NCBI RefSeq assembly: GCF_000222765.1
Contig: NZ_AFUE01000006.1
Location: 248,001 to 312,000 of the forward strand
Length of the DNA stretch: 64,000 nucleotides
Direction: 5' to 3'
DNA from: Streptococcus cristatus ATCC 51100
GTDB taxonomy: Bacteria > Bacillota > Bacilli > Lactobacillales > Streptococcaceae
In this document: piece by piece, positions 19,094 to 29,148 of the stretch
How the letters are laid out: every line of letters starts with the position of its first letter
Numbering within the stretch: the stretch's first letter is position 1
The notes under the pieces: model-generated
Told to the model about the DNA's origin: nothing
The model's input: the letters and a program-made list of their open reading frames with translations, nothing else
Databases searched by the model: none
Translations under genes and position numbers: made by a program

Positions 19094-19509
19094 CTAGTCA
19101 TCCTTAATGGACGAGCCTTCTGCATCATCCCCAAATATCAAGGTTGACTGTTGCAGATAGGGATTGGGGTACTTTCTAAGCAAATCTTCTACAGCTTCTA
19201 CCAAAACCTTCTGCTCCACCTGACCTACTTGGTATCGCTCTAAAAGAAGCATAAAATTTTCTTTTCAGCTGGGCTGGCTTTTTTCTTAAAATAGCCCCAA
19301 ATATGCTGAAAGGCATTGCAGACCTGACCGCGATTTTCAGGCAGGGCTACCGCCTGGTCAATCAAGTCTTGGACATGTGCTGCTTCCACCAAGTCACTTT
19401 TCAGATACTGACGGATTTCCAGATAAATATTACTGGAATGACTGAGAACCAGATATTTATTTTTAGCCCAAAGAGTCTGACATTGGGAGATTTGGTTCAA
19501 ATTTTCCAT
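19094..19509 (-). pseudogene. DUF1722 (YbgA-like) gene split by a frameshift
   Basis: Two frames together make one DUF1722 protein. The first part starts MENLNQISQCQTLWAKNK at 19509 and ends its frame at 19240. The second frame continues with MLLLERYQVGQVEQKVLVEA and KYPNPYLQQST and stops at 19094-19096. The break is at AAAATTTTA around 19256-19262, where one base appears to be missing. The family normally has the joined arrangement (a LxxxIERYR.G segment followed by YP..YL). Either the gene is broken, the base is a sequencing slip in the homopolymer, or frameshifting occurs. AGGAAA precedes the ATG. Confidence 0.7.
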
Positions 19510-19535
19510 AATTACTTTTCCTACAATCTTTTCTT

Positions 19536-20258
19536 TTATTCTGGAAAAATCCATTCAATATGCGGAGCACGTTTACTGATTTCTTTATAAATGGTATTGA
19601 AATCAGCATCAACAAGATCATTCAAGTCAATCTCTTCCAGTGTTTTTCCTTCTTCGTCTTTAAAATAAAGTATGCGATAAGTTGATCTCGAATTTTTAGA
19701 ATAAGCACGTCTAATTTCATACTCGATTTGCTTAATATTTGTTAAATTAATGTGATTTATATCTTGGAAAACAGAGGGTTTAACATCAATCTTATCATCA
19801 GAAATAGTAAAAGCTGCAGGCTCATGAGCTTTCTTATAAGCCGAAACACCTAAAATAGTAACTATAATACCTGCACCAATTAGAATTGGACCCACATATT
19901 CATTATTTTGATTGAGAATTTCTTGCTCAGATTCCTTTTCTCTTCGGATAGAAGCTTGTTCGGACTCTAATTGTTTATTATAGGTCTCTACAAAAGCTTG
20001 CAGTCTTTTTTGCTCTTCTTCTGGTGTTTCATTCTCAGGTGCAAAATCCGAATTAACCAAGGTTTTGGCTTTTTCAATAGTCATCGGGCTTTCATTCAAC
20101 TTTGCATCTTTTCGTTCAGACTCTAGCTGTTCTAAGCGATCACTGTGGTTCCCACCACTACTATTTGGTGATTGCATTACTCCAATGAATATGAAGGTTC
20201 CAATAATAACAATAATAATAGCTACAATTTCAGCTGCATAACTTCTTTTATATCCCAT
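19536..20258 (-). CDS. Two-helix membrane protein with PH-like C-terminal domain
   Basis: Not a recognised named gene, 240 residues. A membrane helix at about 8-28 is followed by a highly charged, coiled-coil-prone extracellular stretch (35-120), a second helix (about 122-141), and a cytoplasmic domain. That domain contains FTISDDKIDVKP and INLTNIKQIEYEIRR, then RILYFKDEEGKTLEEIDL. It has the strand pattern of bacterial PH-like (YdbS/bPH) domains, inferred from pattern. It sits immediately upstream of the DUF1722 pseudogene. Confidence 0.75.
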   Translation of the reverse strand: MGYKRSYAAEIVAIIIVIIGTFIFIGVMQSPNSSGGNHSDRLEQLESERKDAKLNESPMTIEKAKTLVNSDFAPENETPEEEQKRLQAFVETYNKQLESEQASIRREKESEQEILNQNNEYVGPILIGAGIIVTILGVSAYKKAHEPAAFTISDDKIDVKPSVFQDINHINLTNIKQIEYEIRRAYSKNSRSTYRILYFKDEEGKTLEEIDLNDLVDADFNTIYKEISKRAPHIEWIFPE

Positions 20259-20335
20259 TAAAATATTCTTTCTGTAAAATATTTATTGAGACTAGGATAC
20301 CATAAATCAAGTTTTTTATAAAGTCCTACTATTAG

Positions 20336-20359
20336 ATAAAAGCAGCCCTCAAGGACTGC
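20336..20359 (-). terminator. Terminator after pheT
   Basis: On the minus strand GCAGTCC pairs with GGGCTGC around a short loop and is followed by TTTTATC. It lies 16 bases after the pheT stop. Confidence 0.8.
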
Positions 20360-20374
20360 TTCTCTTTGTATATA

Positions 20375-22780
20375 CTAGCGCACTTCTGCGCCGACATTTT
20401 CTTCCAAGGATTTTTGGATTTTTTCCATGTATTTAGCGACTTCATCATCAGTCAGGCTGTCTTCTGGATTTTGGAAGGTCAGTGTGTAGGCCATAGACTT
20501 AAGGCCAACACCTAATTTTTCACCAGAGAAGATATCGAAGAGCTTGATATCCGTCAAACGTTTCACTCCGGCAGCTTGAATCGCTTCAACAACCTGTCTG
20601 TGGCTGATCTCTGCTTTGAGCAACAGGGCCACATCGCGAGTAACAGCTGGGAATTTGGTGATTTCTGTAAACGGCTGTTCTGGCTCAAGACTCGCCTCAA
20701 TAGCCGTCAGATTGAGCTCTGCCACATAGGTTTCTGGGATATCATAAGCCTTGGCCGTCACTGGATGAACCTGCCCCACATAGCCCACTGGCTGACCTTT
20801 GATCGAAATCAGCGCTGTCCGACCCGGGTGCAGACTCTTAAGTTGATCAGTTGCTTGATAATCAGCTTCTAATCCTAGGCGGTCAAAGAGCGCTTCAACC
20901 ACTCCCTTAGCGTGGAAGAAGTCCACAGGAGTCGCTGGCGTTTGGAAATCTTTTTCACTTACCAAGCCAGTTAGGGCAAAGGCAAAGCTATTGATTTCGT
21001 TAGGCAATTCTTCCTTTGGATTACCTGTTTGTTCAAAGATTTTCCCAATTTCATAAAGGGCCAAATCCTTATTTTTACGAGCAACATTGTAGCTGACAGT
21101 ATCCAACATGCCTGAGAGCATATTTTGGCGAAGAACACTGCGCTCTGTTGTCATAGGCCACATAAGCTCAGTCAGATTTGTAGGATTAAGCGAAAATTCA
21201 ACAGCTTTTTCTGGCGTGGTCAAGGCATAGGAAATAATCTCGGTCAGACCTGCTCCTTCAGCCACCGTCCGAACCTTGCGACGTAGCTTCTGAGTGGCCG
21301 TCAATTCACCAGCTGTTCCAGCATCTTGAGGCAGGGAAACTGGCAAGCGGTCATAGCCATAAATACGAGCAATTTCCTCATAAAGATCTGCTGGAATACT
21401 AATATCCCAGCGACGAGCAGGCACGCTGACTGTGAAGGAGTCCGCAGATCCGCTAAGACCAAAAACTAGACGACGGAAAATATCTTCAATATCCGCATAA
21501 GTCAAATCTGTTCCCAAAACTCGGTTAACATCAGAAAGGCTAGTCGAAACCTGTTTGTCAGTCGTATCTAACTGTCCTGCTTGAACAATGCCAGCATGAA
21601 CAGTTGCACCTGCCAAGTCAGCAATCATGCTTGCTGCAGCATCTAGAGCTTCGGGTACTGTTGCAAGGTTAATCCCTTTTTCAAAGCGGGAAGAAGACTC
21701 GGAACGCAAGCCCAGACGACTGCTTGTCTTACGGATTGACTTGCCATTGAAGACTGCTGCTTCCAGAACGACACGAGTCGACTTGTCAGAGATTTCGGTT
21801 GCTGCTCCACCCATGACACCAGCCAAAGCCACTGGCTTATCTGCCACAGTGATAACTAAATCACCGACTTCCAGATCACGCTCTTCGCCGTCCAGCGTCA
21901 CTAATTTCTCACCAGCACGCGCTTCTCGGACGACAATCTGGTCGCCCTCAAATGTATCCAGATCAAAGGCATGCATGGGCTGACCAAAGTAGAGCAAGAT
22001 GTAGTTGGTCACGTCCACTACATTGTTAATCGGACGAATCCCTTCGTTCATGAGGAGATTTTGCAGCCACTGAGGACTCGGAGCAATGGTCACATTGTCC
22101 AAAATACGAGCTGCATAAAACGGTGCTTTTTCGCCTTCAATGGCAACAGACAAGCTAGCCGCAGCCTCTTTATCCCCTTCAGTCAAAGGAAATTCTTTGA
22201 ACTGTACTGACTTGTCATAGATGGCAGCCACTTCGTGCGCTACTCCACGCATAGACAGAGCGTCAGCCCGGTTTGGCGTGATAGAAAGCTCGATAATTTC
22301 ATCATCCAAGTCCAGATAAGAGAAAACCTCATCTCCTGGTACAGCATTATCGGGCAAAATTTGGATGCCATCCGCAAATTCCTTTGGCACGACCGAATCA
22401 GAAATGCCCAGCTCACCGAGAGAGCAAATCATTCCCAGTGACTCCAAGCCACGGATTTTTCCTTTTTTAATCTTATAATTATCTGCAATGCGAGCGCCTG
22501 GTACAGCCACCATAACTTTGATCCCAGCGCGAACATTCGGTGCACCACAGACAATCTGACGAGGCTCGTCTTCACCAACATTGACTTGACAGAGGTGCAG
22601 GTGGGTATCTGGAACATCCTCGCAGCTCAGAACTTCTCCGACAACAATTTTCGAAAGACCTTCAGCTGGCGAGCTGACTCCTTCTACTTCAATACCAGTT
22701 GTGGACATTTTCTCCGCCAGCTCAGCGCTCGTCACATCCAAATCAACCAGTTCTTTTAACCATTTATAACTAACTAACAT
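20375..22780 (-). CDS. pheT: Phenylalanyl-tRNA synthetase beta subunit
   Basis: Partner of PheS in the tetrameric synthetase that charges tRNA-Phe. The frame is open to a GTG at 22888, but [15 protein letters not shown] at 22780 is the conserved start and gives the usual 801 residues. Regions seen are a tRNA-binding (EMAP-like) domain about 40-150, B3/B4 editing core (about 210-400), B5 domain, catalytic-like fold, and the C-terminal FDX-ACB anticodon-binding domain beginning near [14 protein letters not shown]. The ribosome site before 22780 is weak. It is expressed from the PheS T-box unit after a GNAT gene. Confidence 0.96.
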   Translation of the reverse strand: MLVSYKWLKELVDLDVTSAELAEKMSTTGIEVEGVSSPAEGLSKIVVGEVLSCEDVPDTHLHLCQVNVGEDEPRQIVCGAPNVRAGIKVMVAVPGARIADNYKIKKGKIRGLESLGMICSLGELGISDSVVPKEFADGIQILPDNAVPGDEVFSYLDLDDEIIELSITPNRADALSMRGVAHEVAAIYDKSVQFKEFPLTEGDKEAAASLSVAIEGEKAPFYAARILDNVTIAPSPQWLQNLLMNEGIRPINNVVDVTNYILLYFGQPMHAFDLDTFEGDQIVVREARAGEKLVTLDGEERDLEVGDLVITVADKPVALAGVMGGAATEISDKSTRVVLEAAVFNGKSIRKTSSRLGLRSESSSRFEKGINLATVPEALDAAASMIADLAGATVHAGIVQAGQLDTTDKQVSTSLSDVNRVLGTDLTYADIEDIFRRLVFGLSGSADSFTVSVPARRWDISIPADLYEEIARIYGYDRLPVSLPQDAGTAGELTATQKLRRKVRTVAEGAGLTEIISYALTTPEKAVEFSLNPTNLTELMWPMTTERSVLRQNMLSGMLDTVSYNVARKNKDLALYEIGKIFEQTGNPKEELPNEINSFAFALTGLVSEKDFQTPATPVDFFHAKGVVEALFDRLGLEADYQATDQLKSLHPGRTALISIKGQPVGYVGQVHPVTAKAYDIPETYVAELNLTAIEASLEPEQPFTEITKFPAVTRDVALLLKAEISHRQVVEAIQAAGVKRLTDIKLFDIFSGEKLGVGLKSMAYTLTFQNPEDSLTDDEVAKYMEKIQKSLEENVGAEVR

Positions 22781-22922
22781 ATGTATGATTTTACGACCGA
22801 CCAGACCTAACTCTGACTTCATAGACAAAGCCAGTCCATTCGTCTCTTCGGTCGTATTTGATTCCTCTCTATAAATTTCTGTTTTCACTAAAAGCCCAAT
22901 AAGTAGTGATACTATCGTCTTT

Positions 22923-23435
22923 TTAATTTAATTTCTTCCTTAAAAGCCAGTCAATATCAACCGTATCACCAGTGATATATTCATGCTGGCTAAATCTTTC
23001 AAAGCCATATTTAAAGTAAAAATTCTGCGCCTTAAAATTTCTTTCCCAAACACCTAGCCAAGCCCAGCTAAAGCCACGTTTCTCAGCTTCTTCTAGGGCA
23101 AATTCAAACATTTCCTTGCCCAAGCCGAGGCCCTGATGGGAGGCAAGCACATAAATCCGTTGAATTTCAAAGGAAGCTTCCAACTCCTGCTCTGTCTGAG
23201 CCTGACCCCAGTTACACTTGAGAAAACCAGCGATTTTCTGCTCCTTGTCCAGCACAAAATAATGCTCAGACTCAGGATTCACCAACTCCAAATCCAGCCT
23301 TTCACGCGCCAACTCATGGGCAAAATAATGCTCTAAATCTTCCTGCTTGATGAAAGGACCAAAAGTTTCTTGGTAGGTCTGCACTTCCAAGTCCCGCAAA
23401 ATATCCAGATCCTCTGGCCGAACTCTAACTAACAT
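22923..23435 (-). CDS. GNAT-family N-acetyltransferase
   Basis: A 170-residue acetyltransferase. The acetyl-CoA binding motif Q/RxxGxG/A appears as [15 protein letters not shown] near residues 98-112, and [17 protein letters not shown] near 130-146 is the typical C-terminal half. The substrate is unknown. It is placed between pheS and pheT, with about 140 bases to pheT, so it should be transcribed from the Phe T-box. Confidence 0.88.
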   Translation of the reverse strand: MLVRVRPEDLDILRDLEVQTYQETFGPFIKQEDLEHYFAHELARERLDLELVNPESEHYFVLDKEQKIAGFLKCNWGQAQTEQELEASFEIQRIYVLASHQGLGLGKEMFEFALEEAEKRGFSWAWLGVWERNFKAQNFYFKYGFERFSQHEYITGDTVDIDWLLRKKLN

Positions 23436-23602
23436 AGGGCACCCCTTTCTCAGAAGCGGCTGAGAGTAAGATTCCCAGCTAAAATGGCCTTATAAACAAC
23501 TAAACTGCCGAACACCTTTTCTACGCATTTCAAGCTCGCAAATATTGCTAATCAGACTTGTCGTGGTGGAATTGTTCAAATCAAGTCTATTCTACTTCCC
23601 TC

Positions 23603-24649
23603 TTACTTAAATTGCTCTGAAAAGCGCACATCGCCTTGGTAGAAGCCACGAATATCATTGATACCGTAGCGAAGCATAGCCACCCGCTCTTGACCAAGCC
23701 CAAAGGCAAAGCCAGAATATTTCTCTGAATCAATGCCACTCATTTCCAAGACACTTGGGTGCACCATTCCGGCTCCCATGATTTCGATCCAGCCAGTCTT
23801 CTTGCAGACATTACAGCCGGCACCACCACACTTAAAGCAAGAGACATCCACTTCGACAGATGGCTCTGTGAATGGGAAGTAAGATGGACGCAGACGAATC
23901 TTACGATCCGCACCAAACATTTTTTGAATAATCAGCTGCAAGGTTCCTTGCAAATCAGCCATAGAGATATTTTCCCCTACGACCAGACCTTCAATCTGGT
24001 GAAACTGGTGTGAGTGAGTCGCATCGTCTGTATCACGACGGAAAACACGTCCCGGAGAGATCATCTTAAGTGGCCCTTGGCTAAAATCATGGGCATCCAT
24101 CGCACGAGCCTGAACAGGAGAAGTGTGAGTACGCAAGAGGATCTCTTCAGTGATATAGAAGGTATCCTGCATATCTCGCGCAGGGTGGTCTTTAGGCAGG
24201 TTCATACGCTCAAAGTTGTAGTAGTCTGATTCAACCTCGAAACCATCCACAACCTGATAGCCCATACCGATAAAGATATCTTCGATTTCTTCACTCGTTT
24301 GGGTCAAAATATGGCGATTTCCAGCCGGAATCTTACGTCCTGGCAGGGTTACATCCAAGGCGTCATTGGCCAGCTGGGCTGCAACTTTCTGTTCTTCCAA
24401 GATTTGAGCTGCTTCTTCAAAGGCTGCATTCAGCACATCTCGTGCCTCATTGACGTGCTTCCCGATAATAGGTCGCATCTCAGCAGAAACATCCTTCATC
24501 CCTTTGAGAATCTCAGTCAGACTTCCTTTTTTCCCTAGGACAGATACTTTCAGTTCCTGCATATCCTTAGCATTTTCCAGAGTAATGGTCTGCAATTGGG
24601 CTAAAGTTTCCTCACGCAGACTCTGCAATCGTTCTTCAATTGTTGACAT
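23603..24649 (-). CDS. pheS: Phenylalanyl-tRNA synthetase alpha subunit
   Basis: Catalytic subunit of the Phe tRNA synthetase, 348 residues. An N-terminal coiled-coil that grips tRNA (about 1-90) is followed by the class II core: motif 2 around [13 protein letters not shown] (about 210-222), [12 protein letters not shown] near 260 and motif 3 [14 protein letters not shown] near 315. GGAGGAACT precedes the ATG. It is the first gene after the Phe T-box leader. Confidence 0.97.
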   Translation of the reverse strand: MSTIEERLQSLREETLAQLQTITLENAKDMQELKVSVLGKKGSLTEILKGMKDVSAEMRPIIGKHVNEARDVLNAAFEEAAQILEEQKVAAQLANDALDVTLPGRKIPAGNRHILTQTSEEIEDIFIGMGYQVVDGFEVESDYYNFERMNLPKDHPARDMQDTFYITEEILLRTHTSPVQARAMDAHDFSQGPLKMISPGRVFRRDTDDATHSHQFHQIEGLVVGENISMADLQGTLQLIIQKMFGADRKIRLRPSYFPFTEPSVEVDVSCFKCGGAGCNVCKKTGWIEIMGAGMVHPSVLEMSGIDSEKYSGFAFGLGQERVAMLRYGINDIRGFYQGDVRFSEQFK

Positions 24650-24661
24650 AGTTCCTCCAAA

Positions 24662-24868
24662 ATAAAAACCGCGGTCTCACTCACACCGAAGCGGAGCGTT
24701 GACACGCGGTACCATCCGTTTTTTATCTGGCAAGCCAGACCTTAATTACCAATCCCAAAGCAAGTGAATTCGCCCAGCTTTCATCTAGAGAGCTCTCAGT
24801 CGCTGGCTCCCCTCCCTGTTAAACTTCCCCTAGGTTACTGGTCTTGCGGATTGCTATTCAATTATATT
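24662..24868 (-). promoter_or_regulatory. T-box riboswitch, phenylalanine type
   Basis: On the minus strand the leader carries the T-box core TGGTACCGCG (24704-24713) and a terminator whose 3' arm CCGCGG is followed by TTTTTATTTT just before pheS. In stem I the specifier context GCGAATTCACTTGC contains TTC, a Phe codon. Family logic: uncharged tRNA-Phe pairs with the specifier and the T-box bulge to stabilise the antiterminator. Confidence 0.92.
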
Positions 24869-24870
24869 TC

Positions 24871-24899
24871 ATTCTAACAGATTTCCCAACATTTCGCAA
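24871..24899 (-). promoter_or_regulatory. SigA promoter of the pheS unit
   Basis: On the minus strand TTGCGA (24894-24899), 17 bases, TAGAAT (24871-24876), directly upstream of the Phe T-box. Confidence 0.8.
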
Positions 24900-24921
24900 G
24901 CTCAGTTATAGAATTTACAAG

Positions 24922-24957
24922 AAGGAAAAGAAGTCCGTTGAGCAACAGACTTCCTTT
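24922..24957 (-). terminator. Terminator after trpX
   Basis: On the minus strand GGAAGTC...GACTTC arms with inner GTTGCTCAAC form a long hairpin followed by TTTTCCTTCTT. It lies just after the trpX stop at 24962 and in front of the pheS promoter. Confidence 0.8.
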
Positions 24958-24961
24958 CTTT

Positions 24962-25969
24962 CTATTTAATCACTTGTCCTGCTTCTTTGAGAGTATCTTC
25001 TGGTACAGTGATACCGAGTTCTTTGGCATTTTTAGTATTGATAACAGATTTACCTTTATCAAAAATATCTACTGCAGTGTCAGCAGGTTTGGCACCTTTA
25101 AGGACTTTAGCAGCCATTTTACCTGTCGCAACACCGAGGTCATATTGGTCTACAACGACAGAGGCAAGACCGCCTTCTTCTACCATAGCCGTCGCACTTG
25201 GATAAATCGGTTTCTTAGCTTCTTTATTGCTGGACACAACTGTCGCAAAAGCTGACGCAATAGTATTGTCAATTGGAATCCAGATAGCATCAACCTTACC
25301 AGTCATGACATTCATGGTTGAAGCAATCTCATTGGTTGAAGGAACAGAGTATTCCTCTACCTTGAAGCCTGCCTCTTCGGCCAATTTTTTAAACTCTTCT
25401 ACCTGAGCTTTAGAGTTGTCTTCACTGCTAGAATAAAGGGCACCGATTGTTTTCACATTTGGCGTCAATTTTTTAATCAACTCTAGCTGTTGCTTAGCTG
25501 GATTGTGGTCAGAAACACCTGTGATATTACCACCTGGCTTTTCCAGATTTTTCACTAGGTTTGCTCCGACTGGATCTGTAATAGCTCCCATGACGATAGG
25601 CTTGTCCTTAGTAGCTGCAGCTAGTCCTTGCGCAGATGGAGTGGCAATCCCAATCAGCACATCATTGTCATTGGACACCAGCTGCTTACTCATAGTAGAA
25701 ACTTTGCTCTGATCTCCCTCTGCATTCATAAAGTCAATCTTAATCTTGTCGCCCTTGTAGCCTTCCTCAGCCAGACCATCTTGAATTCCCTTGTAAATCA
25801 AATCAAGCGAAGGGTGGCTGACATACTGCAAGACACCAACCTTGACTGTCTTACTATCGTCGGCAGTCTTAGATCCGTTGCTCTTTCCGCTCAAGCTGGA
25901 ATAAGCCATCCCACCGATTACCAAAATAGCCAAGAGGCCTAAAATAGTCATTAAACGTTTATTTTTCAT
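24962..25969 (-). CDS. trpX: ABC transporter substrate-binding protein, TrpX type
   Basis: A 335-residue extracytoplasmic solute-binding protein of the ABC_sub_bind (TrpX) family, predicted to bind tryptophan or a related compound. A basic start and hydrophobic stretch (about 5-24) act as signal or anchor; no lipobox cysteine is present, as is common in this family. The mature part opens KVGVLQYVSHPSLDLIYKGI and includes the ligand-site segments GIATPSAQ and GAITDPVGANLV. The start at 25967-25969 has GGAGAAAAAAT upstream; a frame extension to 26008 is not favoured. The partner permease and ATPase genes (trpY, trpZ) are not adjacent. Confidence 0.88.
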   Translation of the reverse strand: MKNKRLMTILGLLAILVIGGMAYSSLSGKSNGSKTADDSKTVKVGVLQYVSHPSLDLIYKGIQDGLAEEGYKGDKIKIDFMNAEGDQSKVSTMSKQLVSNDNDVLIGIATPSAQGLAAATKDKPIVMGAITDPVGANLVKNLEKPGGNITGVSDHNPAKQQLELIKKLTPNVKTIGALYSSSEDNSKAQVEEFKKLAEEAGFKVEEYSVPSTNEIASTMNVMTGKVDAIWIPIDNTIASAFATVVSSNKEAKKPIYPSATAMVEEGGLASVVVDQYDLGVATGKMAAKVLKGAKPADTAVDIFDKGKSVINTKNAKELGITVPEDTLKEAGQVIK

Positions 25970-26069
25970 ATTTTTTCTCCATTTCTTTATTTCAATTTTT
26001 CTATTCAATCCCTAGGGACGCCATCGTTTAAACATAGGCAATTCTCCTTGTTTTTTATAATAAACAACA

Positions 26070-26315
26070 AAAAAACCTCACACAGGTATTCTGTGTGAGG
26101 GCGTAAATCGCGGTGCCACCTCAATTATGGAAATAGATAGTATTCTCCATATCTCTGTCTTGTCATCAAACAAGCTGCACTGTAAGGTGTGCCTACCGAA
26201 TTCTTATTGTTTCAAATTCATTTTATCAATTAGCCCAATTTCGTAAAGATTTGCTGCTCATTTCCACCAACCACAAGCTCGCTAAAAACAAATGCATCTA
26301 CTACTTTTCTAATTT
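26070..26315 (-). promoter_or_regulatory. T-box riboswitch, probably tryptophan type
   Basis: On the minus strand TGGCACCGCG (26109-26118) is the T-box core and CCTCACACAG...CTGTGTGAGG (26076-26100) followed by T7 is the terminator. The upstream stem I region contains GGTTGGTGGAAATGAGC and, on its 3' side, GAAATTGGGCTAATTG, where TGG could be the Trp specifier. The TrpX identity of the downstream gene supports this reading. Confidence 0.87.
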
Positions 26316-26320
26316 CCTAT

Positions 26321-26349
26321 ATTGTAAATTTTTCCTGAAGGGATGTCAA
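26321..26349 (-). promoter_or_regulatory. SigA promoter of trpX
   Basis: On the minus strand TTGACA (26344-26349), 17 bases, TACAAT (26321-26326). Confidence 0.85.
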
Positions 26350-26459
26350 GGCTTTTTTAAAAATTTTTATAAAATGTTCGGTTTTTGTTTATATCGATAA
26401 TCATTGAAAAAAATAAATTTCTTTTTGATGAGACTTTAGAAGCTTTTGGCTTGGTTTTT

Positions 26460-26468
26460 TGTTATAAT
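26460..26468 (+). promoter_or_regulatory. Extended -10 promoter of pavA
   Basis: TGTTATAAT (TGn plus perfect TATAAT at 26463-26468) stands 30 bases before the ATG. No good -35 is seen, as expected for extended -10 promoters. Confidence 0.65.
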
Positions 26469-26497
26469 CTTCTTTAGCAACTTTCAAGGAGAAAAAC

Positions 26498-28147
26498 ATG
26501 TCTTTCGACGGATTTTTTTTACACCACATGGCAGAGGAGCTGCGCCGCGAACTGTTAGGCGGCCGCATCCAAAAGATTAATCAACCTTTTGAACAGGAGC
26601 TGGTTTTACAGATTCGCAGCAACCGTAAAAGCCACAAGCTGCTCCTATCAGCCCACTCGGTCTTTGGGCGCGTCCAGCTGACAGAGACCACGTTTGAAAA
26701 TCCAGCTGTTCCAAATACCTTTATCATGGTCATGCGCAAATACCTGCAGGGCGCCGTCATTGAAGCAATCCAGCAAGTGGAGAATGACCGGATTTTGGAA
26801 ATCAGTGTTTCGAATAAGAATGAAATCGGTGACAGCGTGGCTGTGACTCTGGTCATCGAAATTATGGGCAAGCACAGTAATATCATTCTCTTGGACAAAT
26901 CTAGCGGTAAGATTATTGAAGCCATCAAACATGTCGGATTTTCACAAAATAGCTATCGAACGATCCTGCCGGGTTCAACTTATGTTGCTCCGCCTCAGAC
27001 AGGTAGCCTCAATCCTTTCACTGTGGATAATGAAAAGCTCTTCCAAATCCTACAGACAGAGGACTTAGAGCCCAAACGCCTGCAGCAGATTTTTCAGGGC
27101 TTGGGTCGGGATACGGCTACTGAACTCAGTGGCCGTTTGACAGCTGACAAGCTCAAAAACTTTCGAGCATTTTTTGCCAGTCCGACTCAACCTAGCCTGA
27201 CCGAAAAATCCTTCTCTGCTCTGCTATTTTCCGACAGCAAGACCCAAATGTCCACGCTATCCGAGCTTTTGGATACTTTCTATAAGGACAAGGCTGAGCG
27301 CGATCGGGTCAACCAGCAGGCCAGCGAACTGATTCGCCGAGTAGAAAACGAGTTGGAAAAGAACCGGAAAAAGTTGGGCAAGCAAGAGGAAGAACTCCTA
27401 GCAACGGGGAATGCAGAAGAATTCCGTCAAAAGGGGGAACTCTTGACCACCTTTCTCCATCAAGTTCCCAACGACCAAGATCAGGTAGAGCTGGACAATT
27501 ACTACACGGGTGAGAAGATTATCATCGCACTTGACAAGGCCCTGACCCCAAATCAAAATGCCCAGCGCTATTTCAAACGCTACCAGAAGCTCAAGGAGGC
27601 CGTCAAACACCTGACCAGCTTGATCGAGGAGACTCGGGCTACGATTCTCTACCTAGAGAGCGTGGAAACTGCCCTTGCTCAGGCCAGCCTGACTGAGATT
27701 GCAGAAATTCGGGAGGAACTAATCCAGACTGGCTTTATCCGCCGACGCCAGAGAGAGAAAATCCAGAAAAGACAGAAACCGGAGAAATATTTGGCAACAG
27801 ATGGCCAAACCATTATCCTAGTTGGCCGCAACAACCTCCAAAATGACGAACTGACTTTTAAGATGGCTAAGAAGGACGAGCTTTGGTTCCACGCCAAGGA
27901 TATTCCGGGTAGCCATGTGGTCATCACCGGTAATCTTCAGCCCAGCGATGAAGTCAAGACAGATGCTGCCGAGCTAGCTGCTTACTTTTCCAAAGCTAGA
28001 CTCTCAAACCTTGTCCAAGTGGACATGATTGAAGTCAGAAAACTCAACAAGCCAACTGGCGGCAAGCCGGGATTTGTCACCTATACGGGCCAGAAAACCC
28101 TGCGCGTCACACCAGATGAAGAAAAGATTAAAAGCATGAAAATGTAA
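26498..28147 (+). CDS. pavA: NFACT protein PavA/RqcH (fibronectin-binding, ribosome quality control)
   Basis: A 549-residue NFACT-family protein. In streptococci the family was described as the fibronectin-binding PavA/FbpA; in Bacillus, RqcH adds alanine tails on stalled 50S-peptidyl-tRNA complexes. Both assignments are family knowledge. The order is an N-terminal NFACT-N domain (about 1-230), helix-hairpin-helix and a long coiled coil (about 270-420). The NFACT-R domain follows with ELWFHAKDIPGSHVVI (about 462-477). There is no signal peptide, consistent with a mainly cytosolic role. AAGGAG precedes the ATG. Confidence 0.95.
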   Translation: MSFDGFFLHHMAEELRRELLGGRIQKINQPFEQELVLQIRSNRKSHKLLLSAHSVFGRVQLTETTFENPAVPNTFIMVMRKYLQGAVIEAIQQVENDRILEISVSNKNEIGDSVAVTLVIEIMGKHSNIILLDKSSGKIIEAIKHVGFSQNSYRTILPGSTYVAPPQTGSLNPFTVDNEKLFQILQTEDLEPKRLQQIFQGLGRDTATELSGRLTADKLKNFRAFFASPTQPSLTEKSFSALLFSDSKTQMSTLSELLDTFYKDKAERDRVNQQASELIRRVENELEKNRKKLGKQEEELLATGNAEEFRQKGELLTTFLHQVPNDQDQVELDNYYTGEKIIIALDKALTPNQNAQRYFKRYQKLKEAVKHLTSLIEETRATILYLESVETALAQASLTEIAEIREELIQTGFIRRRQREKIQKRQKPEKYLATDGQTIILVGRNNLQNDELTFKMAKKDELWFHAKDIPGSHVVITGNLQPSDEVKTDAAELAAYFSKARLSNLVQVDMIEVRKLNKPTGGKPGFVTYTGQKTLRVTPDEEKIKSMKM

Positions 28148-28189
28148 ACTAATCAGTTTCTAAAATATCGATTTGGCGGATATTGAAAA

Positions 28190-28213
28190 ACAAAAGAGGA
28201 GCTTCGGCTCCTC
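28190..28213 (-). terminator. Terminator of the acetolactate decarboxylase transcript
   Basis: GAGGAGC (28196-28202), loop TTCG-like, GCTCCTC (28207-28213). On the minus strand the hairpin is followed by TTTTGTTTTTC. Confidence 0.7.
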
Positions 28214-28247
28214 AAACTTACTGAATTTAAAAATCTAGTTATCTTTC

Positions 28248-28284
28248 AGAGGTTGGGACAGCAGAGTCCTAGCCTCTTTTTTTA
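28248..28284 (+). terminator. Terminator of pavA
   Basis: AGAGGTTGGGAC (28248-28259) pairs imperfectly with GTCCTAGCCTCT (28266-28277), followed by T7. The same GAGG.TGGGAC...TCCTAGCCTC stem recurs at the left end of the repeat at 32955. Confidence 0.8.
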
Positions 28285-28314
28285 TCAGAAGTAGACAATT
28301 GTCACAGTAATTGA

Positions 28315-29034
28315 CTACTCAACCTTGTCCATATCTGATCTTACTTCATCGACATTGAATTTTGCAAAGAGGAACTTACGGTCTTGAACTGGGAAACGTT
28401 GATCCAACTGATCGACAGCACCTAGCTCCACAATCCCTTCCTTGATAACAAAGTCCATAACGTGACCACCAAAGGTATGGTCGTCTGAAATAAAGTGAAG
28501 ATGATAGCCGGCTACACTGACACCGTGGAAAATTTCGGGTGTCCAAAAGCCAACAATAGTTCCAGAAACATTGTCCGCATGGTACTCAGGCTGACTCACG
28601 GCCACCTCAGCAAACTTCTTCTCTGAGGTTGATTTTGGAATCATTCGCACATGCATGTGGGAAAATTCTCCATGAATCTTGATGGAGCGAAATAGATTTT
28701 CCCCATCGTAATAGGATTCAATTCGCTTTTCCAGTTCTTTATCTGTCATTTCGAAGCGTTGGCGGAAAATGACCTCCGCTTGATGTGGAACAACCGCAGC
28801 GTAGGGCACTGTTACATCATCTGAAACCTCTACAACTTCAGGCACATCGCCAGATCCCTTAGCCTGATAGGCCTTACCATCAAGAACAATCAACTCCCCA
28901 TCAATGGAATCCAGTGTACCAATCCCTAAATCGCCGTATTTCAGGAGCTCCCCAATCGTCATGCTCCCACCATAAAGTCCAGCCATCAAGGCTCCTAGGG
29001 TATTATACTGAAATAATTTCACTGGCTCTGCCAT
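28315..29034 (-). CDS. budA: Alpha-acetolactate decarboxylase
   Basis: Converts 2-acetolactate to acetoin, draining pyruvate-derived acid and competing with branched amino acid synthesis. The 239-residue length is normal. The zinc site histidines are visible in the segment GYHLHFISDDHTFGGHV (about 190-206), and a catalytic glutamate lies in the N-terminal half. It appears to be a single-gene unit: budA faces pavA with two terminators between, and a 114-base gap separates it from the upstream PHP gene. Confidence 0.95.
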   Translation of the reverse strand: MAEPVKLFQYNTLGALMAGLYGGSMTIGELLKYGDLGIGTLDSIDGELIVLDGKAYQAKGSGDVPEVVEVSDDVTVPYAAVVPHQAEVIFRQRFEMTDKELEKRIESYYDGENLFRSIKIHGEFSHMHVRMIPKSTSEKKFAEVAVSQPEYHADNVSGTIVGFWTPEIFHGVSVAGYHLHFISDDHTFGGHVMDFVIKEGIVELGAVDQLDQRFPVQDRKFLFAKFNVDEVRSDMDKVE

Positions 29035-29148
29035 TTTTTCTCCTATATCAATAAACTTCTGTATTTTCTAAGATAATTAAGTATATCATATTCTGGTCGA
29101 AATTCAAAAAAATCGTTTAATGGAAATTTGAAAAACCGCACGGGATAC

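Noticed and set aside
22781-22888. N-terminal extension of pheT
   Set aside because: The conserved start MLVSYKWLK lies at 22780 and gives the standard length.
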